From Paraburkholderia polaris (lineage in GTDB: Bacteria > Pseudomonadota > Gammaproteobacteria > Burkholderiales > Burkholderiaceae): a stretch of 64,000 nt of DNA. Positions 35,232-43,818 of the stretch are shown in pieces. The notes beneath the pieces were generated by a model. It made no database searches. It saw only the letters and a list, made by a program, of their open reading frames with translations, and was not told where the DNA came from. Within the stretch, counting starts at the first letter, position 1; the number at the start of each line of letters is the position of its first letter. The DNA lies in the NCBI RefSeq assembly GCF_012927345.1, contig NZ_JABBGJ010000023.1, forward strand, positions 83,319 through 147,318, written 5' to 3'. A program made the translations under genes and the position numbers.

Positions 35232-35879
35232 ATGGACTACCTTCTTTACTACTCGCCGGGCGCGGCAAGCATGGCAGTTCACTGGATAATGATAGAAATG
35301 GGCATCCCGTTCGACGCCCGTCTCGTCGACATCGACGCCGGCAATCAACGCAACCCTGAATACCTGCGGCTGAATCCCGCAGGCCGCGTTCCCACGCTGG
35401 TGGTTGACGGCGCGCCGCGCCATGAGTCTGCCGCGTTGCTCATGCTGCTGGCCGAGCGGCATCCTGAAGCCGCCCTCGCGCCTGCGCCGGGCACAGCCGA
35501 ACGTGCGGCGTGGCTGGAGCGCATGGTCTATCTGGCCAACACGCTACTGCCCGCCATGCGCGACTGGTTCTACGCGGACATCGACGGCGATCCTGCCGGC
35601 GCCGAAGCAGTCCGGGCGCTCGCGCGGCGGCGTATCGAAGAAGCCTGCGATCAGCTCGACGCCGATCTTGCCGACGGACGTGACTGTCTGGTCGGCGGCA
35701 AGCTCAGCACCGCCGATTTCCTCGCGGTCGTGCTGATGCGCTGGACACGCAATATGCCGCGCCCCGCACTCGGCTGGCCGCATCTCGCGCGCTATATTCG
35801 CGGGCTGCGCGCCCTGCCCTCGTTCATCGAATTGAATGCGCGAGAGCGGCTCACCGAATGGCGCAATCAGGACGATTGA
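35232..35879 (+). CDS. Glutathione S-transferase family protein
   Basis: A 215-residue protein with an N-terminal thioredoxin-like GST fold: YYSPGAASMAVHW at the start, the cis-Pro segment AGRVPTLVV and ESAALLMLLAERHP for glutathione contact, then an all-helical C-terminal domain with SVADFLA-like LSTADFLAVVLMRW. It would conjugate glutathione or act on related thiol adducts in the cytosol; the substrate is unknown. Followed by a short 11-bp repeat tract. Confidence 0.9.
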   Translation: MDYLLYYSPGAASMAVHWIMIEMGIPFDARLVDIDAGNQRNPEYLRLNPAGRVPTLVVDGAPRHESAALLMLLAERHPEAALAPAPGTAERAAWLERMVYLANTLLPAMRDWFYADIDGDPAGAEAVRALARRRIEEACDQLDADLADGRDCLVGGKLSTADFLAVVLMRWTRNMPRPALGWPHLARYIRGLRALPSFIELNARERLTEWRNQDD

Positions 35880-35939
35880 CGCGCGCTCAACGCATTGGCG
35901 GCTGGCGGTAGTCGGCGGGACGGACAGGTCGCGGAAACG

Positions 35940-35972
35940 GCCTGGAAACCGCTTGGAAACCGCCTGAAAACC
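35940..35972. repeat. 11-bp tandem repeat, three units
   Basis: Three near-identical units of the form GCCTGGAAACC (35940-35950, 35951-35961, 35962-35972) lie between the GST stop and the stop of the converging phytochelatin-synthase-like gene. No function assigned. Confidence 0.6.
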
Positions 35973-35985
35973 GCTAGCCAGCCAG

Positions 35986-36825
35986 CTAGTTCGCCCGCGT
36001 GCCGACAATCACAAGGCCGCGAGAAAGTCCGCTCATGTTATCGACCGCCAGGGCCCCTGCGTACAGTTGCGTGACCGGCACCCATACCGCCGGATACTTG
36101 TAGCGCGCAACGTCGAGAAGCAGCGCGCTATCGCTTGCGGCGTCGTATGCGGCAAGTGGCGACCAGTGGCCGCCACCTGCTTCGCCGATCTCCACCCGCC
36201 TGAAGTTCAATAACGCAAAGCGGTCGCTGTGACCCGTCGTATCACGGATCAAATCGCGAAACTGGCTGAGCGTCAGGTCGCTCGCATGGAATCTCCTCAC
36301 CTCGACGGGAAATGCGCTCAGGGCCGCGCCGAGCTGGTCGAGCGTCATGCCCTCCTTCGATACCCGCGCGGCATTGGCCACCTGCGGATCGACGCTGCGA
36401 AAGAAATCCTCTTGCGAGAAGTATGGGAAATCCGGGTACTGCGTCGACTCGGGACGGCGGATGCCCAATGCATTGAGCGCCATCACCGAGGTCGCGACCG
36501 AACAGTAGGCTTCGTTGCGCTGCGTTTCGAAGTACTCCGAGAGCGGCCAGTACGACTGGTTATGGGCGGAGGCCATCAACCGCTTCTGGCCTGCCGGCTG
36601 CGTCAACGCAATGAGGTTTGGAGGAACGGGCAGTGGCCCGTCCGCTGGGCGCACCGCGCCCGATGCGGGGGCTGGATACGAAGCTTGATGCGAGGGTTGA
36701 TCCGCGGCCTGATTGGCAGCCGGTGGCAGCGGCGCACAGGCCGCCAGGATTGCCGTCAGCACAGCAACGATCCACTCACGCCGGCTTACGCGCTTCACGA
36801 CGCGCATCAATGAATATCTGGACAT
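35986..36825 (-). CDS. Phytochelatin-synthase-like lipoprotein
   Basis: About 279 residues from the ATG at 36825 (GGAAGGG upstream; ATG 36807 is an alternative). A lipoprotein signal ends at lipobox LAAC (Cys30), then a Pro/Ala-rich linker. The catalytic domain has Cys108 in EAYCSVATS, His220 in GGGHWSP and Asp238 in LLLDVARYKYP. Spacings of 112 and 18 residues match the Cys70/His183/Asp201 triad known for the Nostoc enzyme. Bacterial members mainly deglycinate glutathione rather than make phytochelatins. A lipid anchor would place this enzyme outside the cytosol. No cad or metal transporter genes are adjacent. Confidence 0.88.
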   Translation of the reverse strand: MSRYSLMRVVKRVSRREWIVAVLTAILAACAPLPPAANQAADQPSHQASYPAPASGAVRPADGPLPVPPNLIALTQPAGQKRLMASAHNQSYWPLSEYFETQRNEAYCSVATSVMALNALGIRRPESTQYPDFPYFSQEDFFRSVDPQVANAARVSKEGMTLDQLGAALSAFPVEVRRFHASDLTLSQFRDLIRDTTGHSDRFALLNFRRVEIGEAGGGHWSPLAAYDAASDSALLLDVARYKYPAVWVPVTQLYAGALAVDNMSGLSRGLVIVGTRAN

Positions 36826-37056
36826 TAACCCTTCCGTTGCGGATGACCTCGGAACGACTTCGGTCGTGCCGACGCATTTCATCCCCTATCGGCAAGCTCC
36901 GATTTTTTAACACGAAACAACCCGGCGCGTGAGTTTGCGCGCGAGGCGCATGGTTGTTCAGCCGCTTGCTATACTCCCGCGGGCATAGTCTGGACAGCGA
37001 CGTCGAACAACTTGTCGACGTCGCTCACAGGCAATTCAAGTGGATCGGATTCGAAA

Positions 37057-37353
37057 ATGAGTGACTTAAAAAGCGCTGCCTGTGGCGCAGGATACGACCA
37101 TACCCCTCCGGGTGCATTCGATAAAAAGCAAAGTCAATCCAGCGGAACCGATGCTCCGATTGTGACGGTCCCTTCGCCTTGCATTGACATCTGCAAAATC
37201 GACGGAAATACAGGCTTGTGCATCGGCTGTCTGCGCACACGTGACGAAATTCGCGGGTGGAAAAACATGCCCGACGACCTGCGCGTCCAGCTGATCGATG
37301 AACTCTCGCTCCGCAAGGCGAAGCTTGAAACCGAGAAGGCGGAGACGCCGTAA
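37057..37353 (+). CDS. DUF1289 cysteine-motif protein
   Basis: About 98 residues from the ATG at 37057. The C-terminal half is a clear DUF1289 domain: SPCIDICKID, then LCIGCLRTRDEIRGWKNM with four conserved cysteines likely to bind iron-sulfur or zinc. The 40-residue N-terminal tail is polar and variable. Function is unknown. It diverges from the phytochelatin-synthase-like gene and converges on the GGDEF gene with a 23-nt gap. Confidence 0.85.
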   Translation: MSDLKSAACGAGYDHTPPGAFDKKQSQSSGTDAPIVTVPSPCIDICKIDGNTGLCIGCLRTRDEIRGWKNMPDDLRVQLIDELSLRKAKLETEKAETP

Positions 37354-37376
37354 AGCGGGCATCATCAAACGCAGGG

Positions 37377-38522
37377 TCAGCTCGCCTGGCCGGCGAACGC
37401 GTAACTGTTCTTGCCGCTGCGCTTTACCCGATACATCGCGTCGTCGGCCGCGGCCACGAGACGGTGGTAATCGTCGACGGGATCAGGAAAACTGGCGATG
37501 CCGATGCTGGCGCGAACCAGTCCGATCCCCATCTCCTCGTCCGTTTGAACCACACAGGCGATGAGCCGCCGGGCGACTTCACCCAGTTCTGCACTCGTCG
37601 AAAACTCGCTGACCAGCACGGCGAATTCGTCGCCGCCGATCCGGGCGACGACATCGACTTTACGCACCGACTCACGAAAGCGCTTCGAAACCGCGATCAG
37701 GAATTCATCGCCGACGCGATGGCCGAGCGAATCATTGACCTGCTTGAATCCATCCAGATCGACATACAGCACGGCAATTTTGCAAGGCGCCGTGAGCGCG
37801 GACGATTTCGTCGCTGCTTCTTCGAGCGTGGCAAACAGCTTGCGCCGGTTCGGCAAGCCGGTCATCGCGTCGTGCAACGCCGCCCATTCGAATTCGTGCG
37901 ACTGTCCTGCCAGCAGGCGATTCCGCTTGGCATACATCCCCAGCGCGGTGATCAGCATGCAGAACAGCAACGCGGCCGACGCGATCAGCGTGCGCGCAAC
38001 GTGGGCAATCCGCACGCGCACATCGGCGCTGTCGGCGTCGCGCTGCGCTCGCCACCAGTTCGACACGGTACTAAGCACGGCATCCGTGTCGCGCAGATCG
38101 GCGTCGGGCGTGAGGGAGGATGGGGGCACACGCGGTGCCGCCGACGGACTCGCATTCACCAGCGCCGCGAGTGACGTGAGGCGATGGGCAAGTTCGGTTC
38201 GCGCCTGCCGATACCCGGCGGCTCGGGTTTCTGTGGCGTCGGGCAGTTGCTGCCAGATGCCGACCAGACTCCGGGCGCTTTCCGCCCGTTCGACCGCGTC
38301 GAGAACGAGCCCCGCATATTCCTGCTTCAACTGATCGGAAAAGATCGTCCGAATCTGCAGCGCAAGATACAGAAGGCCGATCAGCAGACAAACCAGCGCG
38401 GTGGCGGCGATCGCGGCCGGGCCTGGCCTTAAGCGGATCGCGAAAGCACGCCCACGCGCGGCGCGCCGGGTGCGAGTCCGCTCAGGGATGGGAATAGATG
38501 TCTTGCTGGCTTCCGGTGCCAT
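37377..38522 (-). CDS. Membrane diguanylate cyclase (GGDEF)
   Basis: A 381-residue protein with an N-terminal TM (about 34-56), a periplasmic region of about 120 residues and a second TM near 175-195, followed by a GGDEF domain. The active-site motif is intact (RIGGDEF), and an RKVD inhibitory I-site lies five residues before GGDEF, so c-di-GMP synthesis with product feedback is expected. No EAL domain is present. The first 41 nt overlap the end of the upstream Ala-rich gene, suggesting a shared transcript. Confidence 0.92.
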   Translation of the reverse strand: MAPEASKTSIPIPERTRTRRAARGRAFAIRLRPGPAAIAATALVCLLIGLLYLALQIRTIFSDQLKQEYAGLVLDAVERAESARSLVGIWQQLPDATETRAAGYRQARTELAHRLTSLAALVNASPSAAPRVPPSSLTPDADLRDTDAVLSTVSNWWRAQRDADSADVRVRIAHVARTLIASAALLFCMLITALGMYAKRNRLLAGQSHEFEWAALHDAMTGLPNRRKLFATLEEAATKSSALTAPCKIAVLYVDLDGFKQVNDSLGHRVGDEFLIAVSKRFRESVRKVDVVARIGGDEFAVLVSEFSTSAELGEVARRLIACVVQTDEEMGIGLVRASIGIASFPDPVDDYHRLVAAADDAMYRVKRSGKNSYAFAGQAS

Positions 38523-39291
38523 GCTGACGATAGCTTACGCGACGAAAGAACGAACCCATCCGGGCGAACAGACTGCCCTTGTGCCTGGCATTGGCCGCCG
38601 AAGAAGATCGACGATCCTGCTGCGCGAGACGCGCTTCTCTGCCGGGCCGGCTGGACGCCCACTGCTGCGCAGCAGGATTGGATGGGGGCGCCGCGCGATG
38701 AGCGGTAGAGGCAGAAGACGCGGCCACGGCCGGCGTTGCGTCGGCCACGCTGGTTTGGCGAACCGGAGGCGCCGGGAGTTGCTTGACCGGGCCGGACCAG
38801 GAGGCCTGTTTTCCTCCTCTTTCTTCTTCGGCCGGTGCTGCCACCGTTGCTTGCATGTGTGCTGTTGCCGGGGTACCTGCTATTGCCTGCGTTCCCGCTG
38901 CTGCCGGTGTAACTGCAGCTGCTTGCATACCACCCGCTGCCCCCTCCACTGCCGCTGTCGCCGCCGATCGCGGCGCTGCCGCGAAAGCTGCGGGCCGCGG
39001 CTGTGCAATCGAATTCGCCAACGCCTGTCCGACCCCCGCTGACGCAGCCGTGCCCAGCGCCTGCCGCGCGCCCGCCATGGCGTCGGCATACACTTGCTGG
39101 TCATGGTTGAACCAGACACCGTACGCGACCGTGCCTACCACGCCCAAAGCCAGCGCGCTTGCCGCCGCGATACATAGCGCAAGACGTCCGAATCGCGCGG
39201 GCGGTGCCGCAGCCGACGGCTCAGCGCCAGTGTCAAAGCCAGTAGCCGCACTCTCTAGAGCAGATTTTGGCAAGTCGGTATCGTTGAACAT
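38482..39291 (-). CDS. Ala-rich membrane-anchored protein of unknown function
   Basis: About 269 residues from the ATG at 39291, preferred because GGAG lies 9 nt upstream (ATG 39324 is the alternative). One TM near residues 40-62 is followed by about 200 residues of Ala/Pro/Gln-rich low-complexity sequence and a basic C-terminus. Such Ala-rich sequence can arise from GC bias, but a start site, the TM and overlap with the GGDEF gene support a real gene. I do not recognise a family. Confidence 0.55.
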   Translation of the reverse strand: MFNDTDLPKSALESAATGFDTGAEPSAAAPPARFGRLALCIAAASALALGVVGTVAYGVWFNHDQQVYADAMAGARQALGTAASAGVGQALANSIAQPRPAAFAAAPRSAATAAVEGAAGGMQAAAVTPAAAGTQAIAGTPATAHMQATVAAPAEEERGGKQASWSGPVKQLPAPPVRQTSVADATPAVAASSASTAHRAAPPSNPAAQQWASSRPGREARLAQQDRRSSSAANARHKGSLFARMGSFFRRVSYRQHGTGSQQDIYSHP

Positions 39292-39681
39292 CGCAATACT
39301 CTCCGGAATCCTTACGTCTGACATGACGGCAGACTTTGCTCATACGATTTAGCGGTGGTCGATCTGGAGTCGTTGGACGAATTTATCCCGCGCGCCGGGT
39401 AGCGGCAATACGGCAATGCTGCGCTTTAAACGCCAGCTTTGCGAGTCCGCTGTGCATCGATAAGACAGGTAAAAGATTCAACGCCGCGCATATCCACGGG
39501 CTGTGCCGCGAGCGCTGGCAGGCCGCATCCACACTGGGCTTTGGGGCGGCGACGCGAGCATGCAGCGCGGCTCTCTGTCACGCAATAAACACGCCAATAG
39601 GGAACGTGCTAATCGGTAGCGACCGCTTGAAACGCTGTGCATGCCCTGTGGGGCGCATGGCGCCCCACATCGGATCTGGAC
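39292..39681. other. Intergenic region, 390 bp
   Basis: Lies between two leftward genes. It holds the terminator hairpin of the cupredoxin operon at 39647-39669 and should carry the promoter of the Ala-rich gene. A plus-strand frame at 39336-39695 runs through it, but has no ribosome binding site and crosses the hairpin. Confidence 0.55.
39647..39669 (-). terminator. Hairpin after the cupredoxin gene
   Basis: A perfect 10-bp stem (TGTGGGGCGC against GCGCCCCACA) with a 3-nt loop lies 12 nt past the cupredoxin stop codon, in the direction of its transcription. There is no clear T-tract. Confidence 0.6.
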
Positions 39682-40026
39682 CTACTGCACGGTAATGGTC
39701 TCCTTCATGTTCGGATGAATACCGCAAAACACCTTGTACACGCCCGGTTTGTCGAACTTGAACTGGTACGTATCGTTCTGATCGAGCGCGGCAGAGCGAA
39801 ACATGCCCGAGTCATTCACCACGGTATGCGGCTCGCCGTCGAGATTTTTCCATGTCACCGTCGAGCCGGCTTTGACTGTGAGTTCCATTGGCGAAAACAT
39901 GAAATTCTTGATGACCACGGCGCTGGGAGACTCTGCCCGTGCAACGGACATTCCGCCCGACGCCGCGATGAGCATCGAACTTCCAAGCAGCACCAGGAAT
40001 CCACGGCGAATAGCATTAGTTTGCAT
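39682..40026 (-). CDS. Cupredoxin-domain periplasmic protein
   Basis: A 114-residue protein with a signal peptide (to about residue 31, VARA-E). The mature part is a small cupredoxin with type 1 copper ligands His67 (EPHTVV), Cys101, His104 and Met107 (FCGIHPNM), like pseudoazurin or amicyanin. It is probably a periplasmic electron carrier. It lies 29 nt downstream of the Tat metallophosphoesterase gene on the same strand, so the two are likely co-expressed. Confidence 0.92.
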   Translation of the reverse strand: MQTNAIRRGFLVLLGSSMLIAASGGMSVARAESPSAVVIKNFMFSPMELTVKAGSTVTWKNLDGEPHTVVNDSGMFRSAALDQNDTYQFKFDKPGVYKVFCGIHPNMKETITVQ

Positions 40027-40055
40027 AACTGATCTCCTTCGAGAAGAAATTTAAA

Positions 40056-41012
40056 TCAGACGAGTGTCGTATCGGCAAGCGTGGCGTGAAGCGGATGACG
40101 CACGACCTTGATGCTGGTCACGCCAAGCATTTTGGGGAGCTGGTCGCTCGCTACCGTGAGCGGCCCCGGGCCCGGGCCATTGCCGGCGGTTGGCTGCGGA
40201 TAGGCCGTTGAGCGCGCGGTATGGAAAGTGATATTGCCTTCGACCTTCGACACGATCTGGTGGATATGGCCGTTCAGCACCGTCACCGAGCCGAAGCGTT
40301 TCAGGTAACTCATGGCCTGACCGGCATCGCCCGTGCCCCACCCCCACGGCTCGTAGATCGTCCACATCGGCATGTGCGCAAAGACCACGATCGGCGTGCT
40401 GGACGAGCGGCCCTTCAGGTCATTTTCGAGCCAGGCAAGTTGATCGTCGCCGAGACCACCCAATCCGTTCGGCTTGAAATGCATCACGTTGACGAGCGCG
40501 ACGAAGTGCACGCCGTTGTGGTCGAAGCTGTAATAGCCTTTGTTATCCGAAGCCTTGCCGAAGCGGCTGAAGTATTCGGTTCCGGGGCCGTCGGTCACGT
40601 CGTGCTCGCCCGGCACGGTGTGGAGTTCCGTGATATTCAGACCCGACATCAACTGCGCCGCGAGATCGAACTCCGCCGGCTTGGAAAGATGGGTGATGTC
40701 GCCTGTGTGGATGGTCAGCGCAGGCTTCACCGGCATGGCATTGACGTAGTCGATCGTCTGTTTGAGCGTGCCCGCGACGTCCGGGTTGGCTTCTTTATTG
40801 AAGCCGATATGCGAATCGCTGATCTGCAGGAAAAGCGGCACACCCATGGACGTCGCGGATGATTTCGCGTCGGCCGCGAGGGCCAGTTCCACGGGCGTGA
40901 GAATGCCGCCGGCAAGAACGAACACCGTGCCTACGCCACCGAAAGCGAGACATTTCAGTGCCCCGCGACGTGATGGGTTAAAGGCAGGATCAAATGAATG
41001 ATGTGACGACAT
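40056..41012 (-). CDS. Tat-exported metallophosphoesterase
   Basis: About 318 residues from the ATG at 41012 (GAGGT upstream). The N-terminus carries a twin-arginine signal (SRRGALK then a hydrophobic stretch to about residue 50). Calcineurin-like motifs follow in order: DSH, HTGDITH, PGEHD (the usual GNHD with Asn replaced by Glu), HMPMW and GHIHQ. It should be a periplasmic, metal-dependent phosphoesterase; the substrate is unknown. The neighbouring cupredoxin gene suggests a shared periplasmic role. Confidence 0.88.
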   Translation of the reverse strand: MSSHHSFDPAFNPSRRGALKCLAFGGVGTVFVLAGGILTPVELALAADAKSSATSMGVPLFLQISDSHIGFNKEANPDVAGTLKQTIDYVNAMPVKPALTIHTGDITHLSKPAEFDLAAQLMSGLNITELHTVPGEHDVTDGPGTEYFSRFGKASDNKGYYSFDHNGVHFVALVNVMHFKPNGLGGLGDDQLAWLENDLKGRSSSTPIVVFAHMPMWTIYEPWGWGTGDAGQAMSYLKRFGSVTVLNGHIHQIVSKVEGNITFHTARSTAYPQPTAGNGPGPGPLTVASDQLPKMLGVTSIKVVRHPLHATLADTTLV

Positions 41013-41244
41013 GTTGACCTCACGATAAGGATTCGCGGACAAACCGCGGGATCATCCCGCTGGCCTCGCGACTCGGTTCATGAGCAAGACTGCCGTGCTG
41101 CCGGTTTTATTCCAGGGAGAGAAAATTGGCGTTGGCCGGCGAATTCAGCCGCTTAGGCTGACATGCCGTGTGGCAGAACAAATGGGAATAGCCGCGCCGC
41201 GGCGGCGGTCATGCAGATGAGAGAACCTGAAAGGAGTAGCTGAC

Positions 41245-41436
41245 ATGGACATCATCGACATGGCCCGTGCCTCGGGCATGGCAGTCGCCCTCGACGGCCG
41301 GATCGGCCGTGAGGAATTCCAGAGCGTGTACGGCTCGCTATCCGCATTGCAGCGATTTGCAGAAGCGGTGCGTCAAGGTGCGGTACAACAGAGCGGATGT
41401 CAGAAGCGCACCACCACGCCCGGTCGCAGAGCGTGA
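41245..41436 (+). CDS. Small protein upstream of the diheme membrane gene
   Basis: A 63-residue protein with an excellent ribosome binding site (AAAGGAG) before ATG. The first part is mostly helical and mildly amphipathic; the end is basic. No known domain is recognised. Its stop codon lies inside the first unit of a 14-bp tandem repeat, so its C-terminus may be recently altered. It precedes the diheme membrane gene by 158 nt. Confidence 0.45.
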   Translation: MDIIDMARASGMAVALDGRIGREEFQSVYGSLSALQRFAEAVRQGAVQQSGCQKRTTTPGRRA

Positions 41437-41502
41437 GACAAGGGGCGTGACATAAGGGACGTGAAACAAGGGGCGTGAGACAAGGGGCGTGAGACAAGGA
41501 AC
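41433..41502. repeat. 14-bp tandem repeat, five units
   Basis: Five contiguous units of about GTGAGACAAGGGGC (starts 41433, 41447, 41461, 41475, 41489) with few mismatches. The period is not a multiple of three, so length changes would shift any reading frame. The tract overlaps the stop of the small gene at 41245-41436. Confidence 0.9.
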
Positions 41503-41594
41503 AAGGCCGGGCCGGCACGGCGGCATGCTCGTCGCGGCTCGGCTGCGGTCTCCCACGCCGTTTTCCGGAGCATACGAATTGAAGGGAGGGTAAT

Positions 41595-42341
41595 GTGCGA
41601 CCGGAATTGCGGCCCGTTCTGCGCCGTCTGCAACTCGGATCGGGCGTGGTGTTGCTCATTTATCTATTTTTGCACCTGGTCAATCACGCGCTCGGCATCT
41701 GGTCGCTCGATCTTGCCGGACGCGGACTCACGTTCGCTCTGTGGATCTGGCATAGCGTGCCCGGCACGATCCTGCTCTACGGTTCGGCCCTTCTCCATTT
41801 CGCCCTGGCGGTGCGCACGATTTACGGGCGACGTCACTGGGCGCTCCCGCCCGCCGAATGGATCCGGCTGTGGGCCGGACTCAGCCTGCCTCTGCTGCTG
41901 ATCCGGCATGCGGTAGCGACGCGGCTGGCGGCGTCGCTATATGGCTTCGAGCCGAACTACGAGCGGATCGTCATATCGCTGATTTCGAGCGGCACGCAGG
42001 GTCTGCAGCTTGCGCTGCTCGCGCCGGGCTGGATCCATGGCTGCCTCGGCGTGTGGTTTCGACTGCGTGACTATCCGGCGGCGCAACGCGCGAGACCCGC
42101 ACTGCTTGCCCTGCTCGTTGGTTTGCCATTGCTATCCGCGGTGGGTTTTCTGCGGATGAAGCGTGCTGTTGTGGTAATGCATGCTGTCCTCCCCGCACCT
42201 GATCCGAAACTGCTGGCGCACCAGCTTGCGCTCGATACGTGGCGTCACAGTCTCGTCACGCTTTACCTTACCGTGCTTGTTAGCGCGCTTCTGGCGGGTC
42301 TGTTGCGGAATTGGCTGGAGCGCCGACCGCGTTCGGCATGA
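41595..42341 (+). CDS. Stand-alone diheme cytochrome b-type membrane module
   Basis: A 248-residue membrane protein starting at GTG behind GGAGGG. About six TMs carry histidines His27, His31, His68, His105 and His148 in a pattern like the diheme-b anchor of succinate:quinone oxidoreductases. The closest type I recognise is the N-terminal membrane sensor of rhizobial class III adenylate cyclases (S. meliloti CyaC), where it is followed by a ferredoxin-like and a cyclase domain. Here the protein stops after the membrane part (RRPRSA) and no cyclase follows. It may be a redox or quinone sensor without an attached output, or a truncated gene. Confidence 0.75.
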   Translation: MRPELRPVLRRLQLGSGVVLLIYLFLHLVNHALGIWSLDLAGRGLTFALWIWHSVPGTILLYGSALLHFALAVRTIYGRRHWALPPAEWIRLWAGLSLPLLLIRHAVATRLAASLYGFEPNYERIVISLISSGTQGLQLALLAPGWIHGCLGVWFRLRDYPAAQRARPALLALLVGLPLLSAVGFLRMKRAVVVMHAVLPAPDPKLLAHQLALDTWRHSLVTLYLTVLVSALLAGLLRNWLERRPRSA

Positions 42342-42352
42342 GATCTCATGCC
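42335..42352. repeat. 18-bp palindrome over the stop codon
   Basis: A perfect palindrome (GGCATGAGA and its complement) spans the TGA of the diheme membrane gene; a further GGCATGCC lies 5 nt on. It can form a 3' hairpin, perhaps a terminator, but there is no T-tract. Confidence 0.6.
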
Positions 42353-42511
42353 TCGCAGGCATGCCTACCAGCCTACAAAGTCTTTTTACTCTGGGTAGCA
42401 AACCACTAAATTGCATTCAAGGCAACGATTTGACGTGACTCGCAACCGGCCAGCCCGAACGCGAGCCGCGTCGCCCCATACCGCAAATACATACCTTCCC
42501 AGGAGTTGAAA

Positions 42512-43258
42512 ATGTCCAGTCCCGTCATTTTGATCACCGGCGCACTCACAGGCATCGGCCGCGCCACCGCTATCGCTTTCGCCGAAACCGGCGCCCGCCT
42601 CGTTGTTTCCGGCCGTCGCGAGGCCGAGGGCAAGGCACTCGAAAAGGAACTGCGCGAGCTTGGCGCGGATGCTCACTTCTTTCAAGCAGACGTGCGCCGC
42701 GACGAAGAAGTCGCGAACCTCGTCGACCAGACAGTCGCCCGCTTTGGCCGTCTCGATGCCGCGGTCAACAACGCCGGCACCGAAGGTCAGCCGGGTGCGG
42801 TCACCAGCCAGACCGCCGAAAGTTATGCCGCAACGTTCGACACCAACGTGCTCGGCACGCTGCTCAGCATGAAGCACGAACTGCGCGTGATGCTGGCGCA
42901 AAAGAGCGGCAGCGTGGTGAATGTTTCGTCGACGTATGGCCACGAGGGCGCCGCCTTCGCATCCGTCTACGTCGGCAGCAAGCATGCGGTGGAGGGCATG
43001 ACCAAGTCGGCGGCGCTCGAAGTGGCTTCGACCGGCGTGCGGGTCAACGCCGTGGCGCCCGGTCCGACCGACACCGGCATGCTCGATCGCTTCACCGGCA
43101 CGCCGGAGAACAAGGCCGCCCTCGTATCGCGCGTGCCGCTCGGCCGCATCGGCAAGCCCAGTGACGTGGCGCACGCCATCGTGTTCCTCGCATCGGATTC
43201 GGCCTCCTTCGTGACGGGGCAAATCGTGACCGTCGACGGCGGGAAGACTGCGGGCTAA
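42512..43258 (+). CDS. Short-chain dehydrogenase/reductase
   Basis: A 248-residue classical SDR with AGGAG before the ATG at 42512. The cofactor motif TGALTGIGR (TGxxxGxG type), NNAG, the catalytic Ser in VNVSSTYG and the YVGSK motif (Tyr and Lys four apart) are all present, and it ends with the usual VTVDGG. An Arg pair near residue 37 (SGRRE) suggests NADP preference. The substrate is unknown. Followed by a strong 14-bp hairpin. Confidence 0.93.
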   Translation: MSSPVILITGALTGIGRATAIAFAETGARLVVSGRREAEGKALEKELRELGADAHFFQADVRRDEEVANLVDQTVARFGRLDAAVNNAGTEGQPGAVTSQTAESYAATFDTNVLGTLLSMKHELRVMLAQKSGSVVNVSSTYGHEGAAFASVYVGSKHAVEGMTKSAALEVASTGVRVNAVAPGPTDTGMLDRFTGTPENKAALVSRVPLGRIGKPSDVAHAIVFLASDSASFVTGQIVTVDGGKTAG

Positions 43259-43288
43259 TCGCGGCGGGTCGCTCGACGCAGCAGACGT

Positions 43289-43324
43289 GCCGTGGCCCGC
43301 ATTGCGGAGGATGCGGGCCACGGC
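43289..43324. terminator. Hairpin between converging genes
   Basis: A perfect 14-bp stem (GCCGTGGCCCGCAT and its complement) with an 8-nt loop lies between the SDR gene and the leftward AHSA1 gene, and can end transcripts from both sides. There is no T-tract. Confidence 0.7.
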
Positions 43325-43365
43325 ATATCCAACCTCGATATACGTTGAATTCGATCCGATACGCG

Positions 43366-43818
43366 TCAGTTTCCCGCGTCTTCCAGTTCGGCCATGAGTG
43401 CGTCGAGCTTTTCGAATGCATCGTTCCAGCCGGCCTGATGATCGTCGCGCGCGATCTCGTCGAAGAACTGCGCGTGGGTGAAATTGAGTTCGGTTTCGTC
43501 TTCGACCGGGCGCAGCCTGATGGTGACGAGCGAGCGGCGCTCGGGCATCGTGACCCACTCCCACGTGAAGACGAGCTTGCGATCCGCTTCGACTTCCAGG
43601 TATTCGCCGCGGCAGTCGTGCGTTTCGCCATCCAGTGTCTGGAACACCACGCGAAAGCGGCCGCCCACGCGCGGATCGGCTTCGGCGCTTAACACCGGCC
43701 CGGCGTCGGGACCCCACCAGCGCGCCATCAGTTCGGGCCTCGTCCACGCCGCGTAAACTCGGGCGGGCGGCGCCTTGATGCGCCGTACGATAGTCAAGCT
43801 CGGCTTTTCCTGGGTCAT
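43366..43818 (-). CDS. SRPBCC/AHSA1-domain protein
   Basis: A 150-residue protein with the AHSA1/START-like pattern: RRIKAPPARVYAAWTRPELMARWWGP near the N-terminus and the C-terminal HxxGWxxxFEKLDALM helix. This family binds hydrophobic ligands or aids proteins; members near ArsR regulators are common but of unknown function. Its ATG overlaps the stop of an ArsR-like fragment upstream (ATGA), the remains of the usual regulator-AHSA1 pair. Confidence 0.9.
   Translation of the reverse strand: MTQEKPSLTIVRRIKAPPARVYAAWTRPELMARWWGPDAGPVLSAEADPRVGGRFRVVFQTLDGETHDCRGEYLEVEADRKLVFTWEWVTMPERRSLVTIRLRPVEDETELNFTHAQFFDEIARDDHQAGWNDAFEKLDALMAELEDAGN

Noticed and set aside
41433..41502. Repeat tract as a CRISPR array
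   Set aside because: Units are contiguous 14-mers without spacers, and no cas genes are present.
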